This document shows, in pieces, positions 8,401 through 19,641 of a stretch of DNA of 64,000 nucleotides. This DNA comes from Marinobacter aromaticivorans (lineage in GTDB: Bacteria; Pseudomonadota; Gammaproteobacteria; Pseudomonadales; Oleiphilaceae): the NCBI RefSeq assembly GCF_002806975.1, contig NZ_NIHD01000003.1:124001-188000 (forward strand), given 5' to 3'. Both the position numbers and the translations under genes were made by a program. The number at the start of each line of letters is the position of its first letter. Position 1 is the first letter of the stretch. A model generated the notes under the pieces. It was not told where the DNA came from and made no database searches. It saw only the letters and a program-made list of their open reading frames with translations.

Positions 8401-9019
8401 CGATCCGGTAGGGCAGGTTGGAACCCATGGGAAATATATCCAGAATGGACCCGCGTACCGCATATTCGCCGTGTTCGTACACGTTTTCCGCGTGCCGGTA
8501 GCCTGCGGTTGCCAGTTGCGTGCGCCAGTTGTCGATATCCAGGGCCTGACCGGTTTCCAGGAGCAGAGTGTTGCCTTGCAGATAACTCACCGGTGGTAAA
8601 CGGTGCATCAGGGTGCGGGCCGGAACCACAATAACGCCATGTTTGATGCCAGGCAGCCGGTGCAGCGTGCGAATGCGTCTTGAGGTTATGTCCTGATGCG
8701 GCGAAAACAGATCGTAGGGCAGGGTTTCCCAGTCCGGCAATGACAGGAGTTCCAGGCCGTCGGTGGTAACCGTGGCGCCGTCTTCCTCTGGCGGCAAGCC
8801 GAGAAAAAAACGCATGGCCTGTTCAAGGCGTATTGCCTCTGCCGTGCTGCGGGTAATCACCAGCGTAAGGCCCTTGTGTGCCCGGGCACTTTCACAAATG
8901 GCGAGGGCATCGCTGCTGCCGTGTAATTGCCCCCAGACGCGGTGATCAGCCGGTTGTTCAGGAAATGTCGGCGCAATCAGTGTTTGCGGCGAGGCGGTTG
9001 TGGGGGCACCGTGGTTCAT
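5489..9019 (-). CDS. mfd: Transcription-repair coupling factor Mfd
   Basis: A 1176-residue ATP-dependent translocase that removes RNA polymerase stalled at DNA lesions and recruits UvrA. Domains in order: a UvrB-like N-terminal region (about 20-340), the RNA polymerase interaction domain (about 490-590, RIGAPVVHIDHGVGRYLGLE), a RecG-like superfamily 2 motor with Walker A GDVGFGKTEVA and Walker B IIDEEHRFGVGQKEKL, helicase motif VI in HQLRGRVGRSHHQAYAYLL, and the C-terminal TRCF domain. The length is normal for the family. The ATG at 9019 is the only start giving the full N-terminus; its ribosome-binding site (GGAGAA) is rather distant. mfd is divergent from the GAPDH gene across 187 bases. 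Confidence 0.98.
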   Translation of the reverse strand: MNHGAPTTASPQTLIAPTFPEQPADHRVWGQLHGSSDALAICESARAHKGLTLVITRSTAEAIRLEQAMRFFLGLPPEEDGATVTTDGLELLSLPDWETLPYDLFSPHQDITSRRIRTLHRLPGIKHGVIVVPARTLMHRLPPVSYLQGNTLLLETGQALDIDNWRTQLATAGYRHAENVYEHGEYAVRGSILDIFPMGSNLPYRIDLFDDEIETLRTFDPETQRSIDRIDRIELLPAYEFPWHKEARSAFRGRWFEQFPESDKDTPIYQDVSHGITPPGIEYYLPLFFDHTATLFDYLPGTTRVFTADGLNDAVSHFDTETRNRYEDRRHDRLRPILPPAKLFLQQDELFGHLKAFPRVTITPRTAEGAGAVNCASEALPDIAMNARAADPAGSLKRFIQQFGGRVLICAESSGRREALIENLGEHQLQLKGFEHWQDFLADKSSTPGITIAPMEQGLVLPEHHVALITETALFGERVLQRRRREKPTEINDDGYRDLSELRIGAPVVHIDHGVGRYLGLETITVEGESSEFLMLEYAGGSKLYVPVSSLHLISRYAGTDTEHAPLHKLGTERWSTAKQKALEKIRDTAAELLDVYARREARKGFAFEDPKEAYRAFAAGFPFEETPDQQAAIQAVFEDMTNEKPMDRLVCGDVGFGKTEVAMRAAFLATWSGKQVAVLVPTTLLAQQHYDSFRDRFSDTPVNIELLSRFRSATQTSKALDAIENGKADIVIGTHKLLQGDIRFKNLGLVIIDEEHRFGVGQKEKLKALRAEVDMLNLTATPIPRTLNMAMGHLRDLSIIATPPARRLSVKTFVRQRDDAMVKEAILREVLRGGQAYFLHNDVASIEKTAEDLRRLVPEARVGVAHGQMRERELEQIMSDFYHKRFNVLVCTTIIETGIDIPSANTIIIERADKFGLAQLHQLRGRVGRSHHQAYAYLLTPPPKAVTADAKKRLDAIAEAQDLGAGFMLATHDLEIRGAGELLGDEQSGQIESIGFTLYMQLLDEAVKAIREGRTPNAELPLSHGTEMNLRIPALIPEDYLPDVHNRLMLYKRIASVSNREALKELQVEMIDRFGLLPEPAKNLIRQTELRLQAEALGIVKVDAGKEWARLEFGNSTQVDPLVLVKKMQSAPDTYRLEGANSFRFRLKDTSTSGKLDGISTLLGELVPEKSAATA

Positions 9020-9206
9020 GGGCCGTCAGGTTCTCCTGCTTCAGATGATAGGGCTGGGATGAGGTGGCCATTCTAACGCTGGCGGGTGCCAGTGTCATGG
9101 CGGCAAATCTACGATGTCCGTGCCAGTTCGTATTTGCCGTTAGCCGGTTTAAGTTGGATAATGCTCAACCTGAATTATTACCATGTGCGAAACAGGGGTT
9201 CCTACC

Positions 9207-10679
9207 GTGAGTCACGAACAGATAAATCAGTGCCTGTCCAACTGGATGGACAGAGAATCCACTGCGGAGGCCATGATTCCGCTGATTGGCCGTTTATACC
9301 GGAAAAACAACGTTGTTACCTCGGTATACGGGCGCGCCATCATCAACCAGTCGGTTATCGATATCATTCGCGCCCACCGCTATGTGCGCCAGGTAGAAGG
9401 TGGAGAACTGTCTGTTCGCGACACTTTGCCACTCCTGCAGGCCATGGATCAGATGGATCTCGGGCGCGCGCACGTGGATATCGGCAAACTGGCCGTGAAA
9501 TTCAAAGAAGAGGGTGGTGGTGATCTGACTGCGTTTCTCAAAAGAGAAATCGGCCCGGTGGTCGGTCTTTACCCGTCCCAGTCTGAAGAAGACGCCAATA
9601 ACGACACCAAAGATGTGGTGCTGTACGGATTTGGCCGTATCGGCCGGCTGCTGGCCCGCATTCTTATCGAGAAAGCCGGTGGCGGTAACAACCTTCGCCT
9701 GAGAGCCATTGTGGTTCGCCAGGGTGGCGCCGAGAATGATCTGGAAAAGCGTGCCAGCCTGTTGCGTCGTGATTCTGTACACGGGCCTTTTGATGGCAGT
9801 ATCCGCGTTGATGAAAAAGAATCTGCCCTGATTGCCAATGGTAACTTTATCAAGGTGATCTACTCCGATGGCCCGGACAAGGTGGATTACACCGAATACG
9901 GCATCAACAACGCCATCGTTATCGACAACACCGGTAAGTGGCGTGATGAAGAGGGTCTGGGCCTGCACCTGAAGTCCAAGGGTGTAAGCCGCGTGATTCT
10001 GACAGCACCGGGCAAGGGTGATATCAAGAACATTGTTTACGGCATCAACAATGACTGGATAACAGACGAAGACAAAATTCTCTCGGCCGCGTCCTGTACC
10101 ACCAACGCCATTACGCCGGTGCTGAAAGCAATCCACGACGAATACGGTATTGAAAATGGTCATGTTGAAACAGTGCATGCCTACACCAACGACCAGAACC
10201 TGATTGATAATTACCATAAGGGCAGCCGTCGTGGGCGCAGCGCTCCTCTGAACATGGTAATTACCGAGACAGGCGCTGCCAAAGCGGTGTCCAAGGCGCT
10301 GCCCGAGCTCAAGGGCAAGCTCACCGGCAACGCGATTCGTGTGCCTATTCCAAACGTTTCCATGGCGATTCTGAACCTCAACCTGAACAAAGAGGTGGAT
10401 GTAGAAAGCGTTAACGATTACCTGCGCGAGATGGCTTTGCACTCGGAATTGCAGAAGCAGATCGATTTCGTAAATTCTCCGGAAGTGGTATCCACAGATT
10501 TTGTTGGCTCCCGTCATGCCGGCATTGTGGACGCCCAGGCCACGATTGCCGGGGGCAAGCGCCTGATTCTGTACGTATGGTACGACAACGAGTTTGGCTA
10601 CAGTGCCCAGGTGATTCGTGTGGTCAACCAGATGGCGGGTATCAATTACCCGATCTTCCCGAAGCGCTCCCGCGACTAA
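9207..10679 (+). CDS. gap: Glyceraldehyde-3-phosphate dehydrogenase, long form with N-terminal extension
   Basis: Interconverts glyceraldehyde 3-phosphate and 1,3-bisphosphoglycerate using NAD(P). This is the approximately 490-residue form found in Pseudomonas and relatives, with a helical extension of about 135 residues before the Rossmann fold (VVLYGFGRIGRLLARI). The catalytic Cys is at about residue 297 in SAASCTTNAITPVL. A substrate-binding HAYTNDQNLIDNYHKG segment and the C-terminal YVWYDNEFGYSAQV are present. I chose GTG at 9207, with AGGGG eight bases upstream, over an ATG at 9183 that lacks a ribosome-binding site. In Pseudomonas this gene also sits between mfd and nqrA. An intrinsic terminator follows. 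Confidence 0.95.
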   Translation: MSHEQINQCLSNWMDRESTAEAMIPLIGRLYRKNNVVTSVYGRAIINQSVIDIIRAHRYVRQVEGGELSVRDTLPLLQAMDQMDLGRAHVDIGKLAVKFKEEGGGDLTAFLKREIGPVVGLYPSQSEEDANNDTKDVVLYGFGRIGRLLARILIEKAGGGNNLRLRAIVVRQGGAENDLEKRASLLRRDSVHGPFDGSIRVDEKESALIANGNFIKVIYSDGPDKVDYTEYGINNAIVIDNTGKWRDEEGLGLHLKSKGVSRVILTAPGKGDIKNIVYGINNDWITDEDKILSAASCTTNAITPVLKAIHDEYGIENGHVETVHAYTNDQNLIDNYHKGSRRGRSAPLNMVITETGAAKAVSKALPELKGKLTGNAIRVPIPNVSMAILNLNLNKEVDVESVNDYLREMALHSELQKQIDFVNSPEVVSTDFVGSRHAGIVDAQATIAGGKRLILYVWYDNEFGYSAQVIRVVNQMAGINYPIFPKRSRD

Positions 10680-10718
10680 AGAGTGCAAGACGCCAGAGCT
10701 GGCGCCTGACAGTCCCGC

Positions 10719-10750
10719 AAACCCGGTGCCGAAAGTCGCCGGGTTTTTTT
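10719..10750 (+). terminator. Rho-independent terminator after gap
   Basis: Inverted repeat AACCCGG / CCGGGTT separated by 12 bases, running straight into a tract of seven or eight T. It lies 40 bases after the GAPDH stop codon and separates that gene from the nqr operon. Confidence 0.85.
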
Positions 10751-10810
10751 GTACGTGATGAACAGCCGCTCGGGGATTACGTTAAGGTACAAACCTGTTC
10801 TTGTTTCAGG

Positions 10811-10839
10811 TGGAAATAGCTCGTCTTAAACTCTATAAT
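10811..10839 (+). promoter_or_regulatory. Candidate sigma-70 promoter for the nqr operon
   Basis: TGGAAA (10811-10816, four of six matches to the -35 consensus), a 17-base spacer, and a perfect TATAAT (10834-10839). It lies about 110 bases upstream of nqrA and downstream of the gap terminator, in the only sizeable untranslated space before the operon. Assigned by eye. Confidence 0.5.
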
Positions 10840-10921
10840 TGGCGCGTTTTTGGGTATGTCTGGCTCCCCGTTTCTCAACCTGTTTTCTGGGCCGCTGGGG
10901 TCGGGCAATACTAATCCATAG

Positions 10922-12295
<1,374 letters not shown>

Positions 12296-12299
12296 TACG

Positions 12300-13508
12300 A
12301 TGGCTATCAGACAGTTTCTCGATGGAATCGAGCATCATTTTGAAAAGGGTGGCAAATACGAGCGCTGGTATGCTCTGTACGAAGCTGCCGATACGATTTT
12401 TTATACCCCCGCTTCGGTAACGTCCACAACCTCGCACGTTCGCGATGGCGTTGATCTTAAACGCATCATGATCACGGTCTGGTTGTGTACTTTCCCGGCG
12501 ATGTTCTTTGGTATGTGGAACATCGGCTTTCAGGCCAACAGCTTCCTGGCTTCCAACCCGGATGCCATGATAGCGGATGGCGGCCTGCGGACAGCCTTCA
12601 TACAGGCCCTTGCTGTTACAGGTGCCGGTGCCGGCGTCTGGGACAACTTCGTTTACGGGATGGCGTATTTTGTTCCCGTCTACTTTGTGACCTTCGTGGT
12701 GGGTGGCTTCTGGGAAGTGCTGTTCGCTACTGTGCGTCGTCACGAGATCAACGAAGGCTTCTTCGTAACCTCAATCCTGTTTGCGCTGATTTGCCCGCCG
12801 ACGATCCCGCTCTGGCAGGTGGCTCTGGGCATCACCTTCGGTGTGGTTATCGGTAAGGAAGTGTTTGGCGGTACCGGCAAAAACTTCCTGAACCCTGCAC
12901 TGACAGGCCGTGCATTCCTGTACTTTGCTTATCCGGCACAGATTTCCGGCGATACCGTGTGGACGGCAGTTGACGGCTTCAGTGGTGCAACCGCGCTCAG
13001 CTGGGCTGCCAGCGGCGGCCTTGAGGCTCTGGAAACCAACATCGGCTGGATGAACGCGTTTATGGGTACTATCCAGGGCTCCATTGGCGAAACCTCCACG
13101 CTGGCTGTTCTTATCGGCGGTCTGATCCTTGTGGTTATGGGGATCGCAAGCTACCGGATAGTGGGTGGTGTGCTGATCGGCATGATCGGCACCGCCGTGC
13201 TGATGAACGTTATCGGCTCTGAGACCAATCCGATGTTTTCGGTTCCGGCCCACTGGCACCTGGTTATGGGTGGCTTTGCCTTCGGTATGATGTTCATGGC
13301 CACCGATCCGGTGTCAGCGGCAATGACGAACACGGGTCGCTGGTGCTTCGGTATTCTGGTGGGTGTCATGACCATCCTGATCCGGGTTGTTAACCCCGCG
13401 TTTCCGGAAGGCATTATGCTCGCAATTCTGTTCGCCAACCTCTTTGCTCCGCTTATGGATCATTACGTGGTTCAGGCCAATATCAAACGGAGGCTCGCTC
13501 GTGGCTAA
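12300..13508 (+). CDS. nqrB: Na+-translocating NADH:quinone reductase subunit B
   Basis: Integral membrane subunit (402 residues, about ten hydrophobic segments) that binds covalent FMN and riboflavin and forms part of the sodium path. The flavinylation motif [10 protein letters not shown] is visible, with the FMN-accepting Thr at about residue 231. [20 protein letters not shown] and [13 protein letters not shown] are further family signatures. The N-terminal 55 residues are cytoplasmic. The gene lies four bases after nqrA with a GAGG site at the nqrA end, and overlaps nqrC by eight bases. FMN is presumably attached by the ApbE encoded downstream. Confidence 0.97.
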   Translation: MAIRQFLDGIEHHFEKGGKYERWYALYEAADTIFYTPASVTSTTSHVRDGVDLKRIMITVWLCTFPAMFFGMWNIGFQANSFLASNPDAMIADGGLRTAFIQALAVTGAGAGVWDNFVYGMAYFVPVYFVTFVVGGFWEVLFATVRRHEINEGFFVTSILFALICPPTIPLWQVALGITFGVVIGKEVFGGTGKNFLNPALTGRAFLYFAYPAQISGDTVWTAVDGFSGATALSWAASGGLEALETNIGWMNAFMGTIQGSIGETSTLAVLIGGLILVVMGIASYRIVGGVLIGMIGTAVLMNVIGSETNPMFSVPAHWHLVMGGFAFGMMFMATDPVSAAMTNTGRWCFGILVGVMTILIRVVNPAFPEGIMLAILFANLFAPLMDHYVVQANIKRRLARG

Positions 13509-14304
13509 AGCTAAAGAAACTGTCTCCAGAACCCTGATTGTTGCGCTGGTGCTGAGCATTGTGTTCTCCGTGGTGGTGTCAACCGCTGCGGTAACGCTTC
13601 GTCCGGCTCAGATCAAGAACCAGAATCTGGATATCAAGACCAACATTCTGGCAGCAGCAGGTATGCTGCCAGATGGGGCGAGCGCTGAGGAAATCGAGAG
13701 TATCTTCGCGCAGTTTGACGTGCGTCTGGTGGATCTGGAAACCGGCGACTTTGTAGAGCCGTCGGTCGTGGGTGTGCAGGATCCCATGAAGTACGACATG
13801 TACAAGGCCGCCTCGGACCCCAAGATGTCCACGAAGATTCCAGCTTCTGAGGACAAGGCCGGTATCAAGCGCCGTCCCGATATTGCCAAGGTATATACCT
13901 TGAGCGAGAACGGGGAGCTCAAACGAGTGGTGCTGCCGATTCACGGTTACGGGCTCTGGTCCACCCTGTATGGCTTCATGTCCCTCGAGGGTGACCTGAA
14001 CACAATCGAAGGGCTTGGCTTCTATGCTCACGCAGAAACACCTGGCCTCGGTGGTGAGGTGGATAACCCGCGCTGGAAGTCCCAGTGGGTTGGCAAGGAG
14101 TTGTATGGCGAAGACAAAACCGAGCCGCAGATACGCCTTATGAAAGGTGGCGTGGGCGCCAACGCTGCTGACAAAGAGCACAAGGTCGATGCGCTTTCCG
14201 GTGCAACGCTGACCAGTCGCGGCGTTCAGCATCTGGTTAACTACTGGATGGGTGACCGGGGTTACGCACCGTTCCTCAAGAAACTTCGTGAAGGGGAGGT
14301 CTGA
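13501..14304 (+). CDS. nqrC: Na+-translocating NADH:quinone reductase subunit C
   Basis: A 267-residue subunit with one N-terminal transmembrane helix (about 9-30) and a periplasmic FMN-binding domain. The flavinylation motif [10 protein letters not shown] lies near the C-terminus, with the FMN-accepting Thr at about residue 236. [11 protein letters not shown] and the [11 protein letters not shown] stretch are typical. I chose GTG at 13501 ([16 protein letters not shown]), which lies inside the end of nqrB with a GGAGG-like sequence upstream. A longer in-frame reading from 13387 would lie within nqrB and is not expected. Confidence 0.95.
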   Translation: MAKAKETVSRTLIVALVLSIVFSVVVSTAAVTLRPAQIKNQNLDIKTNILAAAGMLPDGASAEEIESIFAQFDVRLVDLETGDFVEPSVVGVQDPMKYDMYKAASDPKMSTKIPASEDKAGIKRRPDIAKVYTLSENGELKRVVLPIHGYGLWSTLYGFMSLEGDLNTIEGLGFYAHAETPGLGGEVDNPRWKSQWVGKELYGEDKTEPQIRLMKGGVGANAADKEHKVDALSGATLTSRGVQHLVNYWMGDRGYAPFLKKLREGEV

Positions 14305-14306
14305 TC

Positions 14307-14972
14307 ATGGCCGAAGCAACTGCCAAACAGGTTCTTTTCGAACCGATTTTCAGTAATAACCCGATCGGGCTGCAGATCCTTGGTATCTGTTCAGCGCTTG
14401 CGGTAACTACGAGCATGAACGTTACCATCGTTATGTGCCTGTCGGTTATCGCAGTTACTGCATTTTCCAACCTGGCTGTATCGCTGGTTCGTACCCAGAT
14501 TCCTGGCAGCATCCGGATCATCGTGCAGATGACCATCATCGCTTCGCTGGTTATTGTGGTTGACCAGATACTCAAGGCCTACGCCTACGAGATCAGTAAA
14601 CAGTTGTCGGTATTCGTTGGTCTGATCATCACCAACTGTATCGTTATGGGGCGTGCCGAAGGCTTCGCCATGAAGAACGGCCCCTGGCTGAGTTTTCTGG
14701 ACGGCATCGGTAACGGTCTTGGCTACTCGGTGATGCTGCTGTTCGTGGCATTTTTCCGTGAACTGCTGGGCGCCGGTTCATTATTCGGCTTAACTCTGTT
14801 GCCACCGGTTAACGAGGGTGGCTGGTACATCACCAACGGTCTGCTGCTGTTACCACCCAGTGCCTTCTTCATTATCGGCCTGGCTATCTGGGGCTTGCGC
14901 ACCTGGATGCCTGAACAGGTGGAAGAACCGGACTACAAGATGTCCCGTCATACCCACAAGGAGGCCTTCTGA
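14307..14972 (+). CDS. nqrD: Na+-translocating NADH:quinone reductase subunit D
   Basis: A 221-residue multi-spanning membrane subunit, homologous to RnfE and to NqrE. In the NQR structure NqrD and NqrE together hold an intramembrane iron centre. It has about six hydrophobic helices, the signature [18 protein letters not shown] with the conserved Cys, and [13 protein letters not shown] with ITNCIVMG providing another conserved Cys. A strong GGGGAGG site precedes the ATG, and the stop overlaps the nqrE start by one base. Confidence 0.96.
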   Translation: MAEATAKQVLFEPIFSNNPIGLQILGICSALAVTTSMNVTIVMCLSVIAVTAFSNLAVSLVRTQIPGSIRIIVQMTIIASLVIVVDQILKAYAYEISKQLSVFVGLIITNCIVMGRAEGFAMKNGPWLSFLDGIGNGLGYSVMLLFVAFFRELLGAGSLFGLTLLPPVNEGGWYITNGLLLLPPSAFFIIGLAIWGLRTWMPEQVEEPDYKMSRHTHKEAF

Positions 14973-15580
14973 TGGAGCATTATATCAGCCTGCTTCTCAA
15001 GGCAATTTTCATTGAGAACATGGCACTCGCGTTCTTCCTGGGCATGTGCACGTTTCTCGCCATTTCCAAGAAGATTGAAGCGGCCACAGGCCTCGGCATT
15101 GCCGTTGTTGTGGTTCTGACACTGACCGTTCCAGCCAACAACCTGATCTACAACAACATCCTGCGGGAAGGCGCGCTGGCATGGGCCGGTTTGCCCAATG
15201 TGGATCTGAGCTTTCTGGGCCTGATCACCTACATTGGTGTTATCGCAGCCATTGTCCAGATTATGGAAATGATACTGGACAAATATATCCCGGCGCTTTA
15301 TTCCGCACTGGGTGTGTTCCTGCCACTGATTACGGTGAACTGCGCCATTATGGGTGCAGCACTGTTCATGGTTGAGCGTGATTACACCTTCAGTGAAAGT
15401 GTGGTTTATGGCTTCGGAGCAGGTGTGGGCTGGGCTTTGGCTATTGTTGCTTTGGCCGGTATCCGTGAAAAGCTGAAGTACAGTGACGTTCCAGAAGGGC
15501 TGCGTGGCCTGGGCATTACCTTCATTACCGTAGGTTTGATGTCCCTTGGCTTTATGTCCTTCTCAGGGATTTCCCTGTAA
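14972..15580 (+). CDS. nqrE: Na+-translocating NADH:quinone reductase subunit E
   Basis: A 202-residue membrane protein, the inverted-topology partner of NqrD, homologous to RnfA. Six hydrophobic segments are apparent. The conserved Cys residues that coordinate the membrane iron lie in [13 protein letters not shown] and [15 protein letters not shown]. The start follows nqrD as TGATGG, indicating translational coupling. A 37-base gap separates it from nqrF. Confidence 0.96.
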   Translation: MEHYISLLLKAIFIENMALAFFLGMCTFLAISKKIEAATGLGIAVVVVLTLTVPANNLIYNNILREGALAWAGLPNVDLSFLGLITYIGVIAAIVQIMEMILDKYIPALYSALGVFLPLITVNCAIMGAALFMVERDYTFSESVVYGFGAGVGWALAIVALAGIREKLKYSDVPEGLRGLGITFITVGLMSLGFMSFSGISL

Positions 15581-15617
15581 CTCATCCGGTGATTCGGTTT
15601 AACGAAAAGGCGAGACC

Positions 15618-16844
15618 ATGTATACAGAAATAATACTCGGCGTGGTCATGTTCACCGTTATCGTTCTGGCGCTTGTGGCGGTTATCCTCGCGGCAAGATC
15701 CAAACTGGTAAGCACCGGTGATGTGACCATCGAAATCAATGACGACCCGGAACACACCGTGAAAACGGAAGCCGGTGGCAAGCTTCTGGGAACCCTGGCA
15801 AGTAACGGTATCTTCCTGTCATCCGCCTGCGGTGGGGGCGGTACCTGCGCCCAGTGCAAGTGCAAGGTGTTTGAGGGCGGTGGCGCCATGCTGCCCACGG
15901 AAAAAACCCACTTCACGAACCGTGAAGAGAAGGAAGGCTGGCGTCTGTCCTGCCAGGTACCGGTCAAACAGGATATGAAGATTGAGGTGCCTGAGGAGTT
16001 CTTTGGCGTCAAGAAGTGGGAATGTGAGGTTATCTCCAACCATAACGTTGCCACCTTCATCAAAGAACTGGTGCTCAAGCTGCCGGAAGGCGAAGAAGTG
16101 GACTTCCGCGCAGGCGGTTATGTGCAGCTGGAGTGTCCTCCTTACGAAATCAGCTTCAAAGACTTCGATATTGAAGAAGAGTTTCACGGTGACTGGGACA
16201 AGCTCGATATCTGGCGTTACAAGGCGGTCAATAAGGAAGAGACCATTCGTGCTTATTCCATGGCCAACTATCCGGAAGAGAAGGGCGTTCTCAAGTTCAA
16301 TATTCGTATAGCTACGCCGCCCCCGGGTACGGATCACCCGCCCGGAATCATGTCCAGCTACGTATTCAATCTGAAGCCGGGTGACAAGGTGACGGTTATG
16401 GGGCCCTTCGGTGAGTTCTTCGCCAAGAAAACCGAAGCGGAAATGGTGTTCATCGGCGGTGGCGCCGGCATGGCGCCCATGCGCTCCCATATCTTTGACC
16501 AGCTCAAGCGCCTGAATTCCAAGCGCAAGATCAGCTTCTGGTACGGTGCCCGCAGTGTCCGCGAGATGTTCTACGTGGAAGACTTCGACATGTTGGCCGA
16601 AGAGAACGACAACTTCGAGTGGCACGTTGCACTGTCGGACGCGCAACCGGAGGACAATTGGGAAGGGCCCACGGGCTTTATCCACAACGTACTCTATGAA
16701 AACTACCTGAAGGACCATCCTGCGCCGGAAGACTGTGAGTACTACATGTGCGGGCCCCCTATCATGAACGCATCTGTTATCAAGATGTTGAAGGATTTGG
16801 GTGTTGAAGATGAAAATATCATGCTGGATGACTTCGGGGGTTAA
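15618..16844 (+). CDS. nqrF: Na+-translocating NADH:quinone reductase subunit F
   Basis: The NADH-oxidising subunit (408 residues). One N-terminal transmembrane helix (about 3-25) is followed by a ferredoxin domain with [2Fe-2S] Cys ligands in [17 protein letters not shown] and LSCQVP. Next comes an FAD-binding domain ([11 protein letters not shown], an RxYS-type motif) and an NADH-binding domain ([32 protein letters not shown]). Electrons pass from NADH to FAD, to the 2Fe-2S centre and on to the other subunits. An AAGGCGAG element lies before the ATG. The gene is followed after nine bases by apbE. Confidence 0.97.
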   Translation: MYTEIILGVVMFTVIVLALVAVILAARSKLVSTGDVTIEINDDPEHTVKTEAGGKLLGTLASNGIFLSSACGGGGTCAQCKCKVFEGGGAMLPTEKTHFTNREEKEGWRLSCQVPVKQDMKIEVPEEFFGVKKWECEVISNHNVATFIKELVLKLPEGEEVDFRAGGYVQLECPPYEISFKDFDIEEEFHGDWDKLDIWRYKAVNKEETIRAYSMANYPEEKGVLKFNIRIATPPPGTDHPPGIMSSYVFNLKPGDKVTVMGPFGEFFAKKTEAEMVFIGGGAGMAPMRSHIFDQLKRLNSKRKISFWYGARSVREMFYVEDFDMLAEENDNFEWHVALSDAQPEDNWEGPTGFIHNVLYENYLKDHPAPEDCEYYMCGPPIMNASVIKMLKDLGVEDENIMLDDFGG

Positions 16845-16853
16845 ACTTATCAA

Positions 16854-17906
16854 ATGACATCCAGTATCGTACAACCCGCCCGGGTGGCCATTGCCAGTGT
16901 CTTAGCGATGCTGGTACTGGCGGCCCTGGCGGGTTGCTCGTTTCAGCAGGAAGACGAAGTCTGGGAAATCTCGGGGCCTGTGTTCGGGACCCTCTACCAT
17001 ATCAGCGTTGTTCTGCCTGAGGACCACGAGCGGCTTGAGGTTCTGGCTCAAGGCATTGACGAGGCTCTCGAGAAAGTTGATGCATCCATGTCGACCTGGA
17101 GAGAAAATTCGGAGCTTTCAAAACTGAACCACCTCGACGATCAATCCGACTGGACGCCTGTGTCTGAGCCATTGTTCGAGGTGCTATCCAGATCACTTGA
17201 GATTTCACGGCTGACAGACGGAGCATTTGATATAACCATTGGCCCCGTGGTGAATCTCTGGGGCTTTGGCCCGGATGCGCGGCCGGAACAGGTGCCCTCG
17301 GATGAGGCACTTGCCCGGACACTGGCCGCAACGGGTTTTGAACACCTGTCGTTACGGGCGGATCCGCCTGCTGTAAAAGCCGACCGGCCCCAGTACATTG
17401 ATTTGTCCGCTATTGCCAAGGGATATGGGGTCGATGTGGTGGCCCGCTACCTTGATAGCGAAGGCGTCAAGGCTTATCTCGTGGAGATTGGGGGTGAGGT
17501 GCGCACCCAGGGCCGCAAGCCTGATGGCAGCGCCTGGCGGCTGGCCATCGAACAGCCAGTAGAGGGCGGAGAGCATACAGTCAATCGTATTGTTACGCTG
17601 CCATCCGGGGCCATGGCAACCTCCGGCGACTATCGTAACTATTACGAATCGGAAGGGCGTCGTTTCTCCCATACAATAGACCCCGAAACCGGAAAGCCGA
17701 TTGAGCATCATCTGGCTTCTGTAACCGTTATTGCAGACGACACCATGACAGCGGATGCGTTGGCTACCGGCTTTACGGTGATGGGTTATGAGCGGGCCAG
17801 TGCGCTCGCAACAAGGGAAAATATTCCCGCCTATTTTATTATCCGGGCGGAAAACGGGTTTGAGTCGCACCAGACCCCTGCGTTTTCGTCCTACGTTATT
17901 CAGTAA
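16854..17906 (+). CDS. apbE: FAD:protein FMN transferase ApbE (lipoprotein)
   Basis: Transfers FMN from FAD to Thr residues of NqrB and NqrC. The 350-residue protein has a lipoprotein signal peptide with lipobox LAGC (Cys about 26), placing it in the periplasm anchored to a membrane. Family features include DASMSTWRENSELSKLN, GAFDITIGPVVNLWGFGP, IDLSAIAKGYGVD, YLVEIGGEVRTQG and the C-terminal SHTIDPETGKP and MTADALATGFTVMG. Its place between nqrF (nine bases) and nqrM (11 bases) supports a role as dedicated NQR flavinylation enzyme. Confidence 0.95.
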   Translation: MTSSIVQPARVAIASVLAMLVLAALAGCSFQQEDEVWEISGPVFGTLYHISVVLPEDHERLEVLAQGIDEALEKVDASMSTWRENSELSKLNHLDDQSDWTPVSEPLFEVLSRSLEISRLTDGAFDITIGPVVNLWGFGPDARPEQVPSDEALARTLAATGFEHLSLRADPPAVKADRPQYIDLSAIAKGYGVDVVARYLDSEGVKAYLVEIGGEVRTQGRKPDGSAWRLAIEQPVEGGEHTVNRIVTLPSGAMATSGDYRNYYESEGRRFSHTIDPETGKPIEHHLASVTVIADDTMTADALATGFTVMGYERASALATRENIPAYFIIRAENGFESHQTPAFSSYVIQ

Positions 17907-17917
17907 GGGGAGGCAAC

Positions 17918-18166
17918 ATGGGTACCTTTATTCTGGCATTGCTAATTGTGGTTGTGTTGGTTGCTGGCATGTCTATTGGCGTTATTTTCGGGCGCAAGCC
18001 AATCAGCGGCACCTGTGGCGGTATCGGCGCGCTTGGTATCAGCTCTTCCTGTGATATTTGTGGTGGCAACACCCAGAAATGCGAAGAGGAAAACCAGCGC
18101 CTGGCTTCAGAAGCCCGGTCGCCCGGGGAGCTTGCCTATGATGCCACCAAAGCAGGGCGCAAGTGA
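17918..18166 (+). CDS. nqrM: NQR maturation protein NqrM (DUF539)
   Basis: A small 82-residue protein with one N-terminal transmembrane helix (about 3-24) and a Cys-rich region, TCGGIGALGISSSCDICGG followed by KCEEE. The clustered Cys residues match the DUF539/NqrM family, which is required for assembly of NQR and proposed to deliver iron to the NqrD/NqrE site. It ends the nqr transcription unit. GGGGAGG lies just before the ATG. Confidence 0.9.
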   Translation: MGTFILALLIVVVLVAGMSIGVIFGRKPISGTCGGIGALGISSSCDICGGNTQKCEEENQRLASEARSPGELAYDATKAGRK

Positions 18167-18232
18167 CAGGTGTTGGTGGAGTTGATAATCACAATTACTT
18201 TCTCATCATGTAGATAAGGAGTCACTGCGCGC

Positions 18233-19624
18233 ATGGCAGAACATCATTACGACGTCGTTGTTATCGGCGCCGGGCCTTCGGGCGAAGGTGCGGCAATGAA
18301 CGCGACGAAGCATGGCAAGCGTGTTGCTATCATCGAAGATAAGCCTACAGTGGGAGGCAACTGCACCCATTGGGGCACGATTCCTTCCAAGGCCCTACGT
18401 CATTCAGTCAAGCAGATCATTACTTTTAATACCAACCAGATGTTCCGTGACATTGGTGAACCCCGCTGGTTTTCGTTTCCACGGGTGCTGCAGAGCGCGC
18501 AGAAGGTCATTGGCAAACAGGTCAAGCTGAGAACCCAGTTCTATTCCCGCAACCGGGTGGACCTGATCCGGGGGCGCGCAGCGTTTCTGGATGCCAACCG
18601 ACTCGAAATCCGTGGCAACAAATCCGTTGAGTCCCTGCACTTCAAACAGGCGGTTGTGGCCACCGGGTCGCGCCCCTATCTGCCACCCGACGTGGATTTC
18701 CGTCATCACCGCATCTATAACTCGGATACCATCCTCAATCTGTCACATACGCCTCGCACACTGGTCATCTATGGCGCGGGCGTTATTGGTTCGGAATACG
18801 CCTCCATATTCTCCGGCCTGGGGGTAAAGGTTGACCTGATTAACCCGGGTAGCCGGTTGTTGTCTTTCCTTGATGATGAGATCTCTGACGCTCTGAGCTA
18901 CCACCTGCGTAACAATGGTGTTTTGGTGCGCCACAACGAAGAATATGAGTCTGTAGATGGTGATGATCACGGCATCGTGCTTTCCCTGAAGTCCGGCAAG
19001 AAGATTCGTGCGGATGCGTTTCTCTGGTGCAATGGCAGAACCGGGAACACGGACAATCTCGGGCTTGAGAATGTCGGGCTTGTTGCCAATAGTCGCGGCC
19101 AGTTGGCGGTGGATGATCATTATCGTACCAAGGTGGAAAACATTTACGCGGTTGGTGATGTGATCGGGTGGCCAAGCCTGGCAAGTGCTGCCTATGATCA
19201 GGGGCGCTCTGCGTCTTCAGACATCGTTAAGGACGAGTACTTCCGGTTTGTAACGGATGTGCCGACAGGCATTTATACCATTCCGGAAATCAGCTCCGTA
19301 GGAAAAACCGAGCGGGAGCTGACGCAAGCCAGAGTGCCCTACGAAGTCGGGCAAGCGTTTTTCAAGGATCTTGCCCGGGCTCAGATTACCGGCGAAGCCG
19401 TGGGTATGCTGAAAATCCTGTTCCACCGGGAGACCCGGGAAATTCTGGGCATTCATTGCTTTGGTGACCAGGCCGCCGAGATCGTCCATATCGGCCAGGC
19501 CATCATGAACCAGAAGGGTGAAGCGAACTCGCTCAACTACTTTATCAACACAACGTTTAATTACCCGACCATGGCGGAAGCTTACCGGGTGGCTGCGCTG
19601 AATGGCCTTAACCGGATCTTCTGA
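18233..19624 (+). CDS. sthA: Soluble pyridine nucleotide transhydrogenase
   Basis: A 463-residue cytoplasmic FAD enzyme that transfers hydride between NADPH and NAD. It has the glutathione-reductase fold: an FAD-binding start ([20 protein letters not shown]), an NAD(P) Rossmann motif ([19 protein letters not shown]), a central [18 protein letters not shown] and a C-terminal dimerisation domain. As expected for SthA, the usual CxxxxC redox disulfide is absent: the corresponding segment is [18 protein letters not shown], with only the first Cys. AAGGAG lies before the ATG. It follows nqrM by 66 bases and is convergent with the glycerophosphodiesterase gene (17-base gap). Confidence 0.95.
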   Translation: MAEHHYDVVVIGAGPSGEGAAMNATKHGKRVAIIEDKPTVGGNCTHWGTIPSKALRHSVKQIITFNTNQMFRDIGEPRWFSFPRVLQSAQKVIGKQVKLRTQFYSRNRVDLIRGRAAFLDANRLEIRGNKSVESLHFKQAVVATGSRPYLPPDVDFRHHRIYNSDTILNLSHTPRTLVIYGAGVIGSEYASIFSGLGVKVDLINPGSRLLSFLDDEISDALSYHLRNNGVLVRHNEEYESVDGDDHGIVLSLKSGKKIRADAFLWCNGRTGNTDNLGLENVGLVANSRGQLAVDDHYRTKVENIYAVGDVIGWPSLASAAYDQGRSASSDIVKDEYFRFVTDVPTGIYTIPEISSVGKTERELTQARVPYEVGQAFFKDLARAQITGEAVGMLKILFHRETREILGIHCFGDQAAEIVHIGQAIMNQKGEANSLNYFINTTFNYPTMAEAYRVAALNGLNRIF

Positions 19625-19641
19625 GGCCGGCCCGGGCTTTA

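Noticed and set aside
9294..10688. 464-codon open frame antisense to gap
   Set aside because: Antisense to a clearly conserved GAPDH; composition rich in His, Gln and Val is a mirror of the codon bias. No known motif.
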